From positions 542,033 to 606,032 of the forward strand of contig ML769386.1 in the NCBI GenBank assembly GCA_009733575.1: a stretch of 64,000 nucleotides of DNA. The letters are read 5' to 3'. The first letter of the stretch is position 1; each line of letters opens with the position of its first letter. Made by a program: the position numbers and the translations under genes. This DNA is from Gymnopus androsaceus JB14. Its lineage: Eukaryota; Basidiomycota; Agaricomycetes; Agaricales; Omphalotaceae. Below are positions 11,449 through 22,401 of the stretch, one piece after another. The notes under the pieces are model-generated. The model did not search any database and had not been told where the DNA came from. It was given only the letters and a program-made list of their open reading frames with translations.

Positions 11449-11503
11449 GATGGAAGTAATAAAGATAAATTCAATCATCGCAACTTTCTTCTTACCATCA
11501 TCT
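11449..11503. promoter_or_regulatory. 55-bp divergent intergenic spacer between RRN11 and LAA2-like gene
   Basis: The chosen start codons of the two divergent genes are separated by only 55 bp. Any promoter must be shared or lie inside the 5' coding or leader regions. No TATA box is evident. Confidence 0.45.
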
Positions 11504-12696
11504 ATGGAAGACGACCTGACCTTTGGAGCCTCAGTTTGGGGAGCGGCTGAGCCCTCGCCACTGCCTCCTCCAATAAAACTCAAACCTCCCTTCTCTGCCT
11601 CTGGACGATGGCTTTATTTCCGCTGCAGATGACGACTTTGACGATTTCGATGACTTTGGGCCCGCAGAAACAGCTGCTGTAGATCAGGATGTTGCTGGAG
11701 ATGATGATGATTTTGGAGATTTTGGAGACTTTGGAGAGGACGTTCCAGTTACACCAGCAGATTTTTCGGGAGTGCCAGTAGCAGGGCCCTCGACGTCACG
11801 GATAGAAAGAGAATGGGAACCGCTCAGTTTGGATCCATTGCCAGATAGGGAGCAGCTTGAGCAGGATATCAATGATATTCTCGAGCCGGTATGGGACGAC
11901 GAGCAGACGGTAGAGCAGGTATTGACCAAGGATGGCATACGAGATATAGAAGGAGTGAATCAAATTTTGGTAACGAACGAAAGGTAGTTGAATATCGTGC
12001 TTTATTGTACTACTCTTCTCATCTATTTTGCAGTCGGGAACTGTACAAAATACTCTTTAGAGCACCACCCGCAACCAAACCACCGAATTGGACTCGATCT
12101 CGGATACGGAGGCAGCATCTTATTTCGCTGGGCATACCAGTCAACTTGGACGAGATGCTGCCGCCACATGCCAACGGAAAGGCACTTCCTCCACTACAAA
12201 TCACTACTCGACCCATGTCAGCTCCGCCTGGACCAAGGAATGCGCCAATGTCTGCAGTCATTCCTTCATCCGCCACTCATTCACGACCAGGTTCTCGTGC
12301 TCATTCTCGTGCGGGATCTCCTCACCCAGGTAATTCTTCTCGACCAAGTCAGACCCAGTTTGGTCCGAAACCAATTATCGATGATGCGAAGATATCAGAG
12401 CTGTTGGAGCTCGATATGGGTACGTTTATTCTACTGCTGATCATGATACGTGCTAATTTGTCGTCTTTGCAGACAACCTGAGACTGGAGCCCTTAGGTTC
12501 TTTGGAACGACGATTACAAGAGATTCGCGCTCAAACGGCGAGTACGAATGGTCTTTTGACTTATTTACTGCAGACTCGGGACGCCCTGCAGCAAGATTCG
12601 GAGACATACAATGGACTTATTGCGGAACTTGTTGGAGAGGCGCAAAAGATAAAGACGGGGAAGAGAGCGCCAGCTAGAAGAGGGACCGGGATGTGA
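11504..12696 (+). CDS. LAA2: LAA2-like AP-1 accessory protein
   Basis: Resembles yeast Laa2 (YBL010C family), which links Laa1 to the AP-1 clathrin adaptor at the trans-Golgi/endosome. The N terminus is MEDDLTFGASVWGAAEP. An acidic segment follows with repeated DDFDDF and GDFGDFG motifs, which are likely ligands for the adaptor gamma-ear. The conserved middle reads QDINDILEPVWDDEQTVEQV, and after an intron RELYKILFRAPPATKPPNWT. The C-terminal half has a Ser/Pro-rich linker and a predicted helical end (LGSLERRLQEIRAQTAST), stopping at 12694-12696. The MEDD start and the DDF segment are in different frames; one extra base between about 11575 and 11603 is needed to join them. Introns near 11983-12034 and 12421-12473 are canonical. 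Assignment is by motif resemblance. Confidence 0.6.
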
Positions 12697-12873
12697 AAAG
12701 TAGATACCTGGAGTATTCTCGTGTATATTAACGGCTACTGGAATGCGGGCGTCTAAATATCGAAACGCTGCACGTGAATAGGATATAGAAAAAAAAGTTT
12801 CGGTTCGGACTCCGTTCCTTGACTGCAACTTGCAGTTGCATACAACCGCTCTTGCCTGTTGAATTTGTGCCAC
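12697..12873. promoter_or_regulatory. Short spacer upstream of RPA190
   Basis: About 177 bp separate the LAA2-like stop from the RPA190 ATG. It must hold both the terminator of the former and the promoter of the latter. The ATG context is GCCACCATGAA, a strong initiation context. Confidence 0.4.
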
Positions 12874-15800
12874 CATGAACATCTCGCATTCCTTACCTTC
12901 AACCGTCACCGGAGTTTCCTTCTCATTTCTTACAACTGAAGACGTTCGCCGCATCTCCGTCAAACAAATTGTCAACCCAGTGCTTCTCGATGATCTGAAT
13001 CGACCGAATGCTGGAGGACTGTATGATCCTGCTCTTGGCCCCAGCGATCGCCAGGATGTGTGCGTATTTCCAGCTCTTTAAATGCTCAAACTCTTAACAT
13101 CGCCTACAGTTGTGCAACTTGCCGTCTAAGTTACTTCACATGTCCTGGTCATTTTGGCCACATCGAGCTCCCTGCACCTGTATTTCATCCATTATTCTTT
13201 GCCAACATGTACAATCTTCTACGAGGCTGCTGTTTATGGTGTCACAAATTCAAAATGAGCAAGGAAAACGTGAGCTTTTTGTGATTGCAAAAGATTCAGC
13301 CAACTTGATCTATCTACTGCAGATAACGAAATACAGTGCAAAATTTAGACTGCTCGAGTATGGTCTTCTGGAGGCAGCCCAGATTATAGATGAAGAGTTC
13401 GTACGGATAGTCTCGAAAAGCGAAAAGAGCTCTAAAAAGGGAAAGGGTAAAGCAAAAGCGGGCGAAGAAGATGTAGATGAAGGCTCGGACGAGGATGTTG
13501 AGATGGCAGCAGCATCTGGAGAGACAGAAGAAACAGAAGACGCGTTCCTGCTGCGAATCGAGATCTTTGCAGCTGTGACCATCTCTCGTGCCGTCAAGGC
13601 CGGTACGAAAAGAGGCAGCTATAAGAATGGTCTCGTGTACCAGTATCGGAAAGAATTGATCAGCGAATTCTTAAAGTCCACCATACTTAATTCATGCAAG
13701 AGGTGCAGAACGTACGTGGATTTGAATAATTTCACTACCAAGTGCTAACTGTATCCCCAACTAGACCTGCATACAGCTTTAGAAAGGAAGGTCACACCAA
13801 AGTCATCGAATACGATCTTTCAGAAAAACAGAAGCGCTCGGTTTTGAAGAAGCGTCCGGACGTATTGACTCTGGAGAAAGCCGCGACGTATGCTCTCAAA
13901 CATAAAGCAGATGTAGCATCTCGGGATAATGATGAAGACGCGGAGATGTCTGATCCTGCAGATTCGGAAGGGGAGGGTGATTCGATAGGCTGAAGAGGAT
14001 GAGGAAGACGAGGATGCAGAGGAAGAAAATCAACCCAAAGACTCCGATGGAAAGGTCCTCCCACGCGCTGCCAATGGCAAAATCAAAACAAAACGCGGTC
14101 GAAATGAGCGCGTCGTAGCCCCAGAGGAATGCCGTGCCCATCTGCGACGTCTATTCCACAACGAATTCTTGATGTGCTCCCTACTCTACGGAAAACACGG
14201 TTCCTACGCGAAGCTCACCCCATCTGACCTTTCCATTGCCTCTGCGGACATGTTCTTCTTGGAGGTCGTGCCCGTCGCTCCAACACGATTTCGTCCACCG
14301 GCAAAGATGAACGAAACTCTTTTCGAGCATCCTCAGAACGAACTTCTTTCTCGGGTGCTCAACACCTTCATACAGGCTTCGCGATCTAAATGTCGATCTG
14401 AGGACTGCTTCGCAGAAGGGCGAAGATCGTGACGAGGAGAAGAGGAAGAAGGTGATGGAGCAGCTGCTTGGGGCGATTGATTCAACTACAAGTCGATGTG
14501 AATAGCTTTATGGATAGTAGCAAGAACCCTGCAGCCGGTCAGACAAGGAAAACTTCCTCCGGCTGGTGTCAAGCAGGGACTGGAGAAGAAGGAGGGTCTT
14601 TTCCGGAAACATATGATGGTGTGTATCAAAGCAATACCAGTTATGTTATTCTAATGGAGGTCCATCACAGGGGAAGCGAGTCAACTACGCTGCTCGTTCC
14701 GTCATTTCACCCGACGTCAACATTGAACCAAACGAGATCGGTGTTCCTCCCGTTTTCGCTAGGAAGTTAACCTTCCCTGAACCAGTGACGCCCGCAAATT
14801 TCCACGAAATGCGCGCAAGGGTTATCAACGGTCCACGGGGATATCCAGGAGCCACCATGGTCGAGTATGAAGATGGAACTCAAGTTTCGCTTGTGCGTCT
14901 CGCACCTTTTACTGTATGCGTCATTTTTTAGATCTTTTTTCCCCCGTTATGTAGGACAAGCTCAGCGCAGACCAACGAACAGCCATCGCCAATCAGCTTC
15001 TTAAACCTCAAGAAGACAAAGGTGCAGCTTCCACAGGGGGCCGCCGAGGGCTTTACACCAGGACACCAGCAATCAACAAGAAAGTGTATAGGCATCTTCG
15101 GGACGGAGATATATTGATTCTGAAATCGCCAACCTACGCTGCATAAGCCGAGTATGATGGCTCATAAAGCGAGAGTATTGCTCGGAGAAAAGACTATTAG
15201 GATGCACTATGCGAACTGGTAAGTAATTTGTCTACCCATGCCTAGAAGGAAGCTGACACTCGTCAACAGTAATTCATATAATGGTGATGCCTCTTTCTAC
15301 TTAGCGTTGTTTACCGGTGCTGACTTTGTTCTCGATCTAAAGCTGATTTCGACGGTGATGGTAAGCTTCAAGCGTTTGTTCATTCGTGTGGAGACTCATA
15401 ATATATTTTATAGAAATGAACATTCATTTTCCCCGTAAGCCTTTTGGCCACCTCCATCTTCTTCTGCTCATCATAACTCGTCCTCTTCTCCTAGAAAACC
15501 AAGTAGCTCGTGCCGAAGCTGAAATGATCGCCAACACCGACAACCAATACCTCGTCCCGACGTCGGGAAATCCTCTTCGTGGCCTTATTCAGGATCACGT
15601 CGTTGCAGGCGTTTGGATGACGAGTCAGGGTGCCTTTTTCAGTCGAGAAGAATATTTCCAGCTCTTGTATGGTGCTTTGAAGCCTGAAGATGAAGGTCTT
15701 GACGGTCATCGATTGGTCACACTTCCGCCCACGATTTGGAAACCCAAGCCACTCTGGACAGGGAAGCAAATCGTGAGTAGAATTTGGATCCCATTTGGTT

Positions 15801-18800
15801 TCGTATTTACTCATTCTACACAGATCTCTACTGTGTTAAGGAATATCACCCCTGATAACATGGAAGGAATAAATCTGAACGCTGGTACAAAAGTCCCCGG
15901 CCACCTATGGGGCGAAGACTCAAAAGAAGACCAGGTTGTGTTCATGGACGGAGAACTTCTTTGCGGTGTCCTCGACAAAGCCGCGTTCGGAGCGACCGAC
16001 TACGGTATCGTCCATTCAGTGTACGAGTTGTACGGTGCTGACATTGCTGGAAAACTGCTTGGTATTCTCAGCAGACTCTTCACCAAGTTTCTGCAGCATC
16101 GGGCGTTTACATGTCGAATGGACGATCTCATGTTGACTCCGGACGGTGACCAGCAGCGCGCAGAGATATTGCAAGATGGCAAGAATTTGGGCACGCAAGG
16201 GGCTGTCGAGAACTTCCCGTCACTCAGCGAATTGCCGCCAGACGAGGTCCCCGAGGCATTGAAAGGGCTACTGCAGGAGGTATTGAGGGATGACAACAAG
16301 ATGGCTGGTCTTGACATGACAGTTAAAAGCGGTCTTTCGAAGCTCACTACGAAAATCGAAAAAGCTGTCATGCCGAATGGTTTACTCCGCCGATTCCCGC
16401 AGAACCACATGCAGACCATGACGCTCTCTGGAGCGAAGGGAAGTGCGGTCAACGCTCGGCAGATATCATGCGCCCTAGGTCAGCAGGAACTGGAGGGCCG
16501 TCGTGTACCGGTGATGGTCAGTGGCAAGACTTTGCCTTCGTTCAAACCTTTCGAAACGAAAGCCATGGCTGGTGGATACGTCGCTAGTCGTTTCTTGACA
16601 GGAGTGAAGCCGCAGGAGTTTTACTTCCATTGTATGGCCGGGAGAGAGGGTCTTATCGACACTGCCGTCAAAACGTCTCGTTCCGGGTATCTCCAGAGGT
16701 GTCTCATCAAGCACTTGGAGGGAATCCGAGTTCATTACGATAATACCGTTCGCGGAAGCGACTCCTCCATCTATCAGTTCCAGTACGGCGGCGACTGTTT
16801 GGATGTCACAAAGCAGAAACACATCCGACAGTTCGAGTTCATCGCTCGGAATGAAGGATCCTTTGTCAACAAACTTCGGCCGAAGGATATTTTACCTTTC
16901 GTGGCCGGTGACGATGCCACTGTCTATATGAAGCAGGTTATCAAGCACAAACCCGCTAAGCGACGCGATTACGACCCTTGCCTGGCCAAGTACAATCCCT
17001 CCAGATATTTAGGATGCACTTCTGAAGCTTTTGCCGATGCTCTGAAGGACTATGTGAAGAAGAACCCGGATAGATTGCTCAAAGGCGACTTTGAACAGAA
17101 CTGGAAAAGTAGAAGGACACCGTTGAGTGCAGGTACCTTCCGCATGTTGATGCATGTGAAGTATATGCGAAGTTTGGTTGAACCAGGAGAAGCCGTTGGA
17201 CTGCTCGCTTCACAAGGGTATGTCTCTACAGTGAAATCATGAATTGGGCTAACGCTGGTCTTCTAGTGTTGGAGAACCCTCAACTCAGATGACCCTCAAC
17301 ACCTTCCATTTCGCAGGTAGGTGCTTTCCTTCTCTCCTTGTTTGTTAACTGACGATTCCGGTAGGTCACGGAGCCGCCAACGTCACCCTTGGTATTCCTC
17401 GTCTTCGAGAAATCGTCATGACTGCTTCTGAGAAACCAAAGACGCCTTCCATGAACATGCGAATCCGCCCTGGGACGCCCCAAGATGATATTGACACTTT
17501 CTGCAAACGGGCCAGCCGTCTTACGCTTGCTCAGGTCGTCGAAAGTGCCTCAGTCGTGGAACAACTCCAGGCCAACGCGGATTCTAGGAGAATGCAGTAT
17601 ACGGTGATCCTCGATCTGTTCCCTAGGGAAGAGTATGAAGCGGAACATGATGTTGAACCTGCGGAAATCCTACAGTCCTTCGCAGTCAAGTTTCCGCTCA
17701 TGTTAAAGAAGGAGATAACGGCAGAGATGAAGAGATTGGATGCCGATCTGAAGAGTCAGATCTCTCAACTGGGCAAGGGGAAGAAGGCGAAAGGACACGA
17801 CCTTGAAGAGCCGGACGCTGCTGATGAAGGTGGAGAAGAGGGTGCCGGTGGTGCCAAAAAACGCAGAGACGAAGACGAGGAGAGTGAAGTTGGGGATGGG
17901 GACGCTGATGACGAAAAGCGCGCGAGGCAGAAGAAAGAGCTGGCATCGTATTCCGATGACGATGAAAGCGAGGATGAGGAGATTGGAGAGTATGGTGATG
18001 AGGAGCTGGAGGCGGAGCTTGCGGAAGGCGAGGACGACGATTCCAAGCCCAAGCCCAAACCCAAATCTTCGTCAAAAAGTTTGCGGAATCAAGTCCAGCT
18101 CGTTGGGAATTCTTTCAAACTCAACTTTGCTCAGGCGGGATCATTCGATTTTAACGAGACTCGGTGTTCATTCGAACTTGAGGTGAGTTCACTTGATTCA
18201 AATTTGCTCAGTCACCTTCGCTTACTTTCATTGCTTGCTAGTTTGCGGCAGATATGCCCAAGTTACTGTTGGTGGGAATCATCGAGCGAACATGCCGCTC
18301 AACAGTCATTCGGGAGATTCCTGGTATCGCAGACTGTTTCCAGATCAAAGAGGAGGTGAAGAAGGGTGAAGAGAAGAAAGAACCTGTTATCAAAGTACTG
18401 TCGACAATCTAAACTTGCATATCGTGTTACTGATGCACTTTCTCTGCTCTAGTTGACTACCAACGGCTCAAACTTCCGGGGTCTCTGGGAGTTCATGCAG
18501 GACTCGGGGGAAAGCATTATTGAGGATGACGAGGTGTACTCCAATGATATCTACGCCATTCTCAAGACGTATGGGGTGGAGATGGCTCGCGAAGCTATAT
18601 TGCGGGAAGTAGGCGGTGTGTTTGGAACCTATAAAATTCAAGTGGACAGACGTCATCTGGAACTAATTGCTGACTATATGGTACGTTGTGGGTGCGTGTG
18701 GACGGGATATTCCAAGCTAACCTGTGATTTTTGTAGACGTTTGAAGGAGGATACAAGCCGTTCAACCGCAAGGGTATTTCTACGAATTCTTCGCCTCTGT

Positions 18801-18967
18801 TGAAAGCGTCATATGAGACAACGGCAGCCTTCTTGTCTGACGCTACCCTACACGGAGATTACGACGATTTGACCACTCCATCAGGGAACATCGTTCTGGG
18901 ACGTCCAAACCAGACTGGAACGGGTGTGTTTGACGTGAGGATGCTTGCTGAACCGTCTAGACTCTAG
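12874..18967 (+). CDS. RPA190: RNA polymerase I largest subunit (A190)
   Basis: Catalytic largest subunit of RNA polymerase I, which makes the large rRNA precursor in the nucleolus. The clamp zinc site is visible as [17 protein letters not shown]. The Mg-binding catalytic loop is NSYNADFDGDEMNIHFP, assembled across three introns at about 15225-15480. Downstream are the trigger-loop/bridge region ([17 protein letters not shown]) and an acidic, Lys-rich insertion around 17770-18080. The C terminus is [20 protein letters not shown], stopping at 18965-18967. Five single extra bases interrupt the frame, all within 13.98-15.13 kb (near 13988, 14367, 14479, 14543 and 15124); conserved sequence continues on both sides of each. 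Copies of the last exon recur at about 30.1 and 32.0 kb. Identity is certain; intactness depends on the reads. Confidence 0.96.
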
Positions 18968-19460
18968 GATGTAGCAACTGTTTTTCTAGCGATTATTGGC
19001 CACATAAAAGTAAATTTATACTGTATCTATACTATAATCTACATAGCGCGTTATATGGTCGACCTATTGCCCGGATTTCGGTATGCCGCATAGTACAGAG
19101 CAAAATATTGAGTTGATTGTTCCTGTGTAAGACCTTGGATGGCCTGAGCGTTAACAATACGATAGGCGAGAAAAGATATTGAGAAAAATATGAGTGTGTT
19201 ACTATTGTGGTGTACATGTGCCCCTGCGACCTGCAAGCTGCAAGGCCCAAGGACGGCGACCGTCGGGAGGAAGCACCTGTGAAACGGACCCGTGTCCTTG
19301 GCCTATGTCGACTTAGAGGTAAAGAACAGAGGCCATGTCGTGACGAAATAGTATTTGAAATTATTTGAAATCGAGGAGTGTGAGACTTTTGCCCATGTGA
19401 TGTGACTCGCGCGCTGTACTCTCTTTTATTCATTTCTATTCATTCGTTCACTTGTTCTCG
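18968..19460 (-). pseudogene. Mug135-like fragment, copy A
   Basis: Just beyond the RPA190 stop, on the opposite strand, decayed coding sequence reads NAQAIQGLTQEQSTQYFALY and ends near 19051. It matches the C-terminal block of the other copies in this island (for example LVNVQAIQDLTPEESSQYFA in copy F). A weaker match to the GPFHEV-LPDG block lies around 19250-19290. The sequence around 19375-19405 (reverse complement) matches the flank at 33115-33180, so this marks the 5' side of the minus-strand gene. The frames are not continuous, so it is called a fragment. Confidence 0.6.
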
Positions 19461-19736
19461 ATGGCCGCTCCTCCCAACCCCCTGGCTCTTTTTATCGCTC
19501 AAGTGCGCGAAGCGTATGCTCTGGAAGAGCACGCCGTTGATGCGAGCATGGGCAGGTCACCTCACCATGATCATGCCTGTTATACATAAACTTATTGTTA
19601 TGTCCTCATCCCCAACAGTGAACAATTATCCTCCGGGGCACCTTCAGTGTGTAAGCGATGATGCTTTGATTGAATACGAAAAGGCGATTCTGGATTTGTT
19701 GTACACAGTACCAGCAGCTGCTGTGGTCCCACGTAT

Positions 19737-20099
19737 TGTTGGAATATCAAAGGTAAATATATTCTATCGAACTATACATGGAACGCTTTCTCGTAGTATC
19801 CACTTGTTTGTATCACCATCCCATGCACTCCACTGTTATTGTCTTGCAGACTCCACTCAGTCTCTCGCCGTATCCACTTACTCTCTCACAGTACCCACTG
19901 TACCATATGGACAGTAGCCACAAGTATTCACGCAGTAGCCACCTGCCCGATGTATCGTTTGTACTTAGGACTGTATATAAGCTTAGGTACCATACCCTGT
20001 AATACTACCGTTGTTCCCCATCAATCTGTGTGATCGTTACTACTAAGTCCTGTGTGGACTTACTGCTGCTACTTCCTATTTAGGAACGTAACTCTAATA
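19737..20099 (+). repeat. 5' LTR of Copia element
   Basis: A 363-bp LTR starting TGTTGGAATATC and ending AACTCTAATA, so the usual CA end is TA. A TATATAA-like box and the start of transcription probably lie near 19972-19980. The internal region begins directly after with GGTTATGGGCCCCGG, the candidate primer-binding site. Confidence 0.9.
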
Positions 20100-20116
20100 G
20101 GTTATGGGCCCCGGCC
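20100..20116 (+). promoter_or_regulatory. Candidate primer-binding site of Copia element
   Basis: The sequence immediately 3' of the LTR is GGTTATGGGCCCCGGCC. Its position is correct for the tRNA primer site. I could not identify the matching tRNA by eye. Confidence 0.4.
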
Positions 20117-20250
20117 TTAACCATTGACGCATCATATTGCCGTAACGCTTGTTCATGCCACCCAGGCCAGACCCTCCACCACTATGAACTCGACAGGAGA
20201 TAAAATCACAACAAGCACCACCACCAGTAACTCGACAACGTTCCATTGCA

Positions 20251-22050
20251 TTGGAACAAGCTAGCTCATCGAGTAGCAAAGCTGTAACGCCACAGCAGAG
20301 ATCAGCACCATTACCTCCCACAGACGACACTGTTCCTTGTAAAGGACACCCACACATCTTTGATATCAACGAATTAGTCGACAGATACAAAAGCCGAACC
20401 ACTGGAAGGTGGAGCCAGTGTGACAAACAACATTGCCTAAACCAATACAACGTACTTTGGACAGGTAAATTAGCAGATTTTGCAAAATCCGTCATGAAAG
20501 AGCAGGAGCAAATCATCAGAAGTCACCTACGACACATCGCCGACAACAACGAAGACAACGACGAAGAAGAGGATACTGAAGCACCTGTTGCTCAGCCTAT
20601 AGCATCATCCTCACAACAGCATACTCCCACTCCAACACAATCACCTGCACCAAAACGCGAACCAACCCCACCTACACCTCCACAACCATCTCCACAGGGC
20701 ACTGCACCCCAATTTCCATATTCAAATACGGAACCACCTTCTCCACATAGATCCCCATCGCCATCAGATCCCGGATCACCAGGCGCTTTAATTGCTGATT
20801 CCGACGATGACAACAAAATGTCTAAAGCAAATAAAGCTTTTGATAAGGTTACAACCTTAAAGTCAGACGGATCAAATTGGGACACGTGGAAAACTCGAGT
20901 GGAATTCGCAGCCAGATCTATTGGCTATCAGCATTATTTGGAATGGAATCCGCAGCCTGATCTAGCCTAAGGATCAAATGACGAGCATAGGGGAAAGGAT
21001 AGTGATTTGCTCAATGCAATCATTGGCAGGTTATCGGATGGAATATTCCGAAGGTATAGGCACTACGACAACACAAAGCAGTTGTGGGAAAATTTACTCG
21101 CTGATTATGATTCTAAAAATGCTCTTACTGAATCATTTTTGCAAAGACGACTTCACACCATGCGATGCACAGACCCATCCAAGGTCAATAAACATTTGGA
21201 CGATATGATCAGCATCCGTGATGATCTCACTACTAGGGGAATCGATATCAACGATGATATATTCGTCAACACCATCATGTCCTCTGTCCCTGACACCTTC
21301 AAAGCTACGATAAACGCATTGGCTGTTTTCTCCGCTAAATCTGACAAGAAGCTCAGTTCTGCAGAGCTCATCTCTACCATTCGTGCTGAATCAATGGTAC
21401 ACCAAATGCGGCATGATCACAAGAAGGAATCGGCAAACTATGCCGGTAACAGGGGAAGAGGAGGTTTCCGAGGTCGTGGAAATTCCTTCAGAGGAAATTC
21501 CCGAGGCAGAGGCAGAGGCCGCGGAGGATCAACAAGTTGTCAGGACTCTGTTTGTTATAACTGCGGAGGTAAAGGTCACTTTGGAAATCAATGTCCATCG
21601 GAGAAACGCAGTCAGGCCAACAAGGCCAAGGAGACGAATGCTCCTAAAGAGAAGCAGAAGAAGAAGTCAGATGGAAATTGGAGAGATAGGCCAAAGAACA
21701 GCGAAGTGGCATCCTCATCCATGATTGAGGAAGTACCAGAGTCATCATGGGCAGCAATCGAAATTCCCACTAAGCATGGGAATCTTGTTTTCAATTTTTC
21801 CGAAATAGCTGATAAATTTGAATTAGCTCTTTCATCACCGAGCGATCACAGATGTCAGAAATACAATTCTGATACAGTGCAAAACATCAAAGTCGATAGT
21901 CCGCCACCTCTTACTCTTAATGGTGAAGAGGAGGAAGAAGTATACGTCAAAGCTTACGCTGCAGCCCACAGTTGGCATCAGCAAAAACTGTTTTGGGCCC
22001 AGGAGGATCTAAGCTCACCTAGTCCTCTTAGGCAACCTGAGACATCCTAG
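20251..22050 (+). CDS. Copia gag region
   Basis: Gag polyprotein frame of the Copia element. After a Pro/Ser/Thr-rich leader comes the capsid-like segment LKSDGSNWDTWKTRVEFAAR and later LWENLLADYDSKNALTESFL. An Arg/Gly-rich tract precedes the CCHC zinc knuckle CYNCGGKGHFGNQC near 21550-21600. The same frame runs through with one stop (TAA at 20968-20970, in place of a probable CAA). No ATG was found at a convincing start. The frame ends inside the nested hairpin at about 22048. Nucleic-acid binding role is inferred from the zinc knuckle. Confidence 0.85.
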
Positions 22051-22382
22051 TTGGCCCAGGAAAAAGGGCAAAACTTTGGACACCTCAGGTATCCTAGTCA
22101 TCCTAGGTGTCCTGGGAGATCCTGGGATGTCCTGAGGGTGTCCTGGGGTATCCTGAGGCATCCTGAGGCATCCTGGGATAGAAATTTTATCCTAGGATGC
22201 CTCAGGATGCCCCAGGATGCCCCAGGACATCCCAGGATGTCCCAGGACACCTAGGATGACTAGGATACCTGAGGTGTCCAAAGTTTTACCCTTTTTCCTG
22301 GGCCAACTAGGATACCTCAGGTTGCCTAAGAGGACTAGGTGACATTAGATCCTCCTGGGCCCAAAACAGTTTTTTCTGATGC
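21975..22382. repeat. 408-bp near-perfect hairpin (foldback) insertion with 10-bp repeats
   Basis: An inverted repeat centred near 22178. The outer ends are GCATCAG and CTGATGC, then CAAAAACTG/CAGTTTT and GGGCCCAGGAGGATCT with its complement. Inside each arm (about 22084-22262) the sequence is a 10-bp tandem repeat of the type CATCCTGAGG, ordered so that the two arms are reverse complements. It separates gag from the protease region of the Copia element and breaks its frame. It has no coding capacity. No clear target duplication is visible, so exact ends are uncertain. Confidence 0.85.
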
Positions 22383-22401
22383 ACTTACAGAGCAATTCTT
22401 T

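Noticed and set aside
14468..14543. Possible programmed frameshift in RPA190
   Set aside because: The five frame breaks lack a common slippery motif and do not sit at stop codons. Insertion-type sequencing error is simpler.
17698..18075. His/Pro- and Ser-rich minus-strand frames inside RPA190
   Set aside because: They are antisense to the acidic linker of RPA190 (repeated GAA/GAT codons) and have no independent support.
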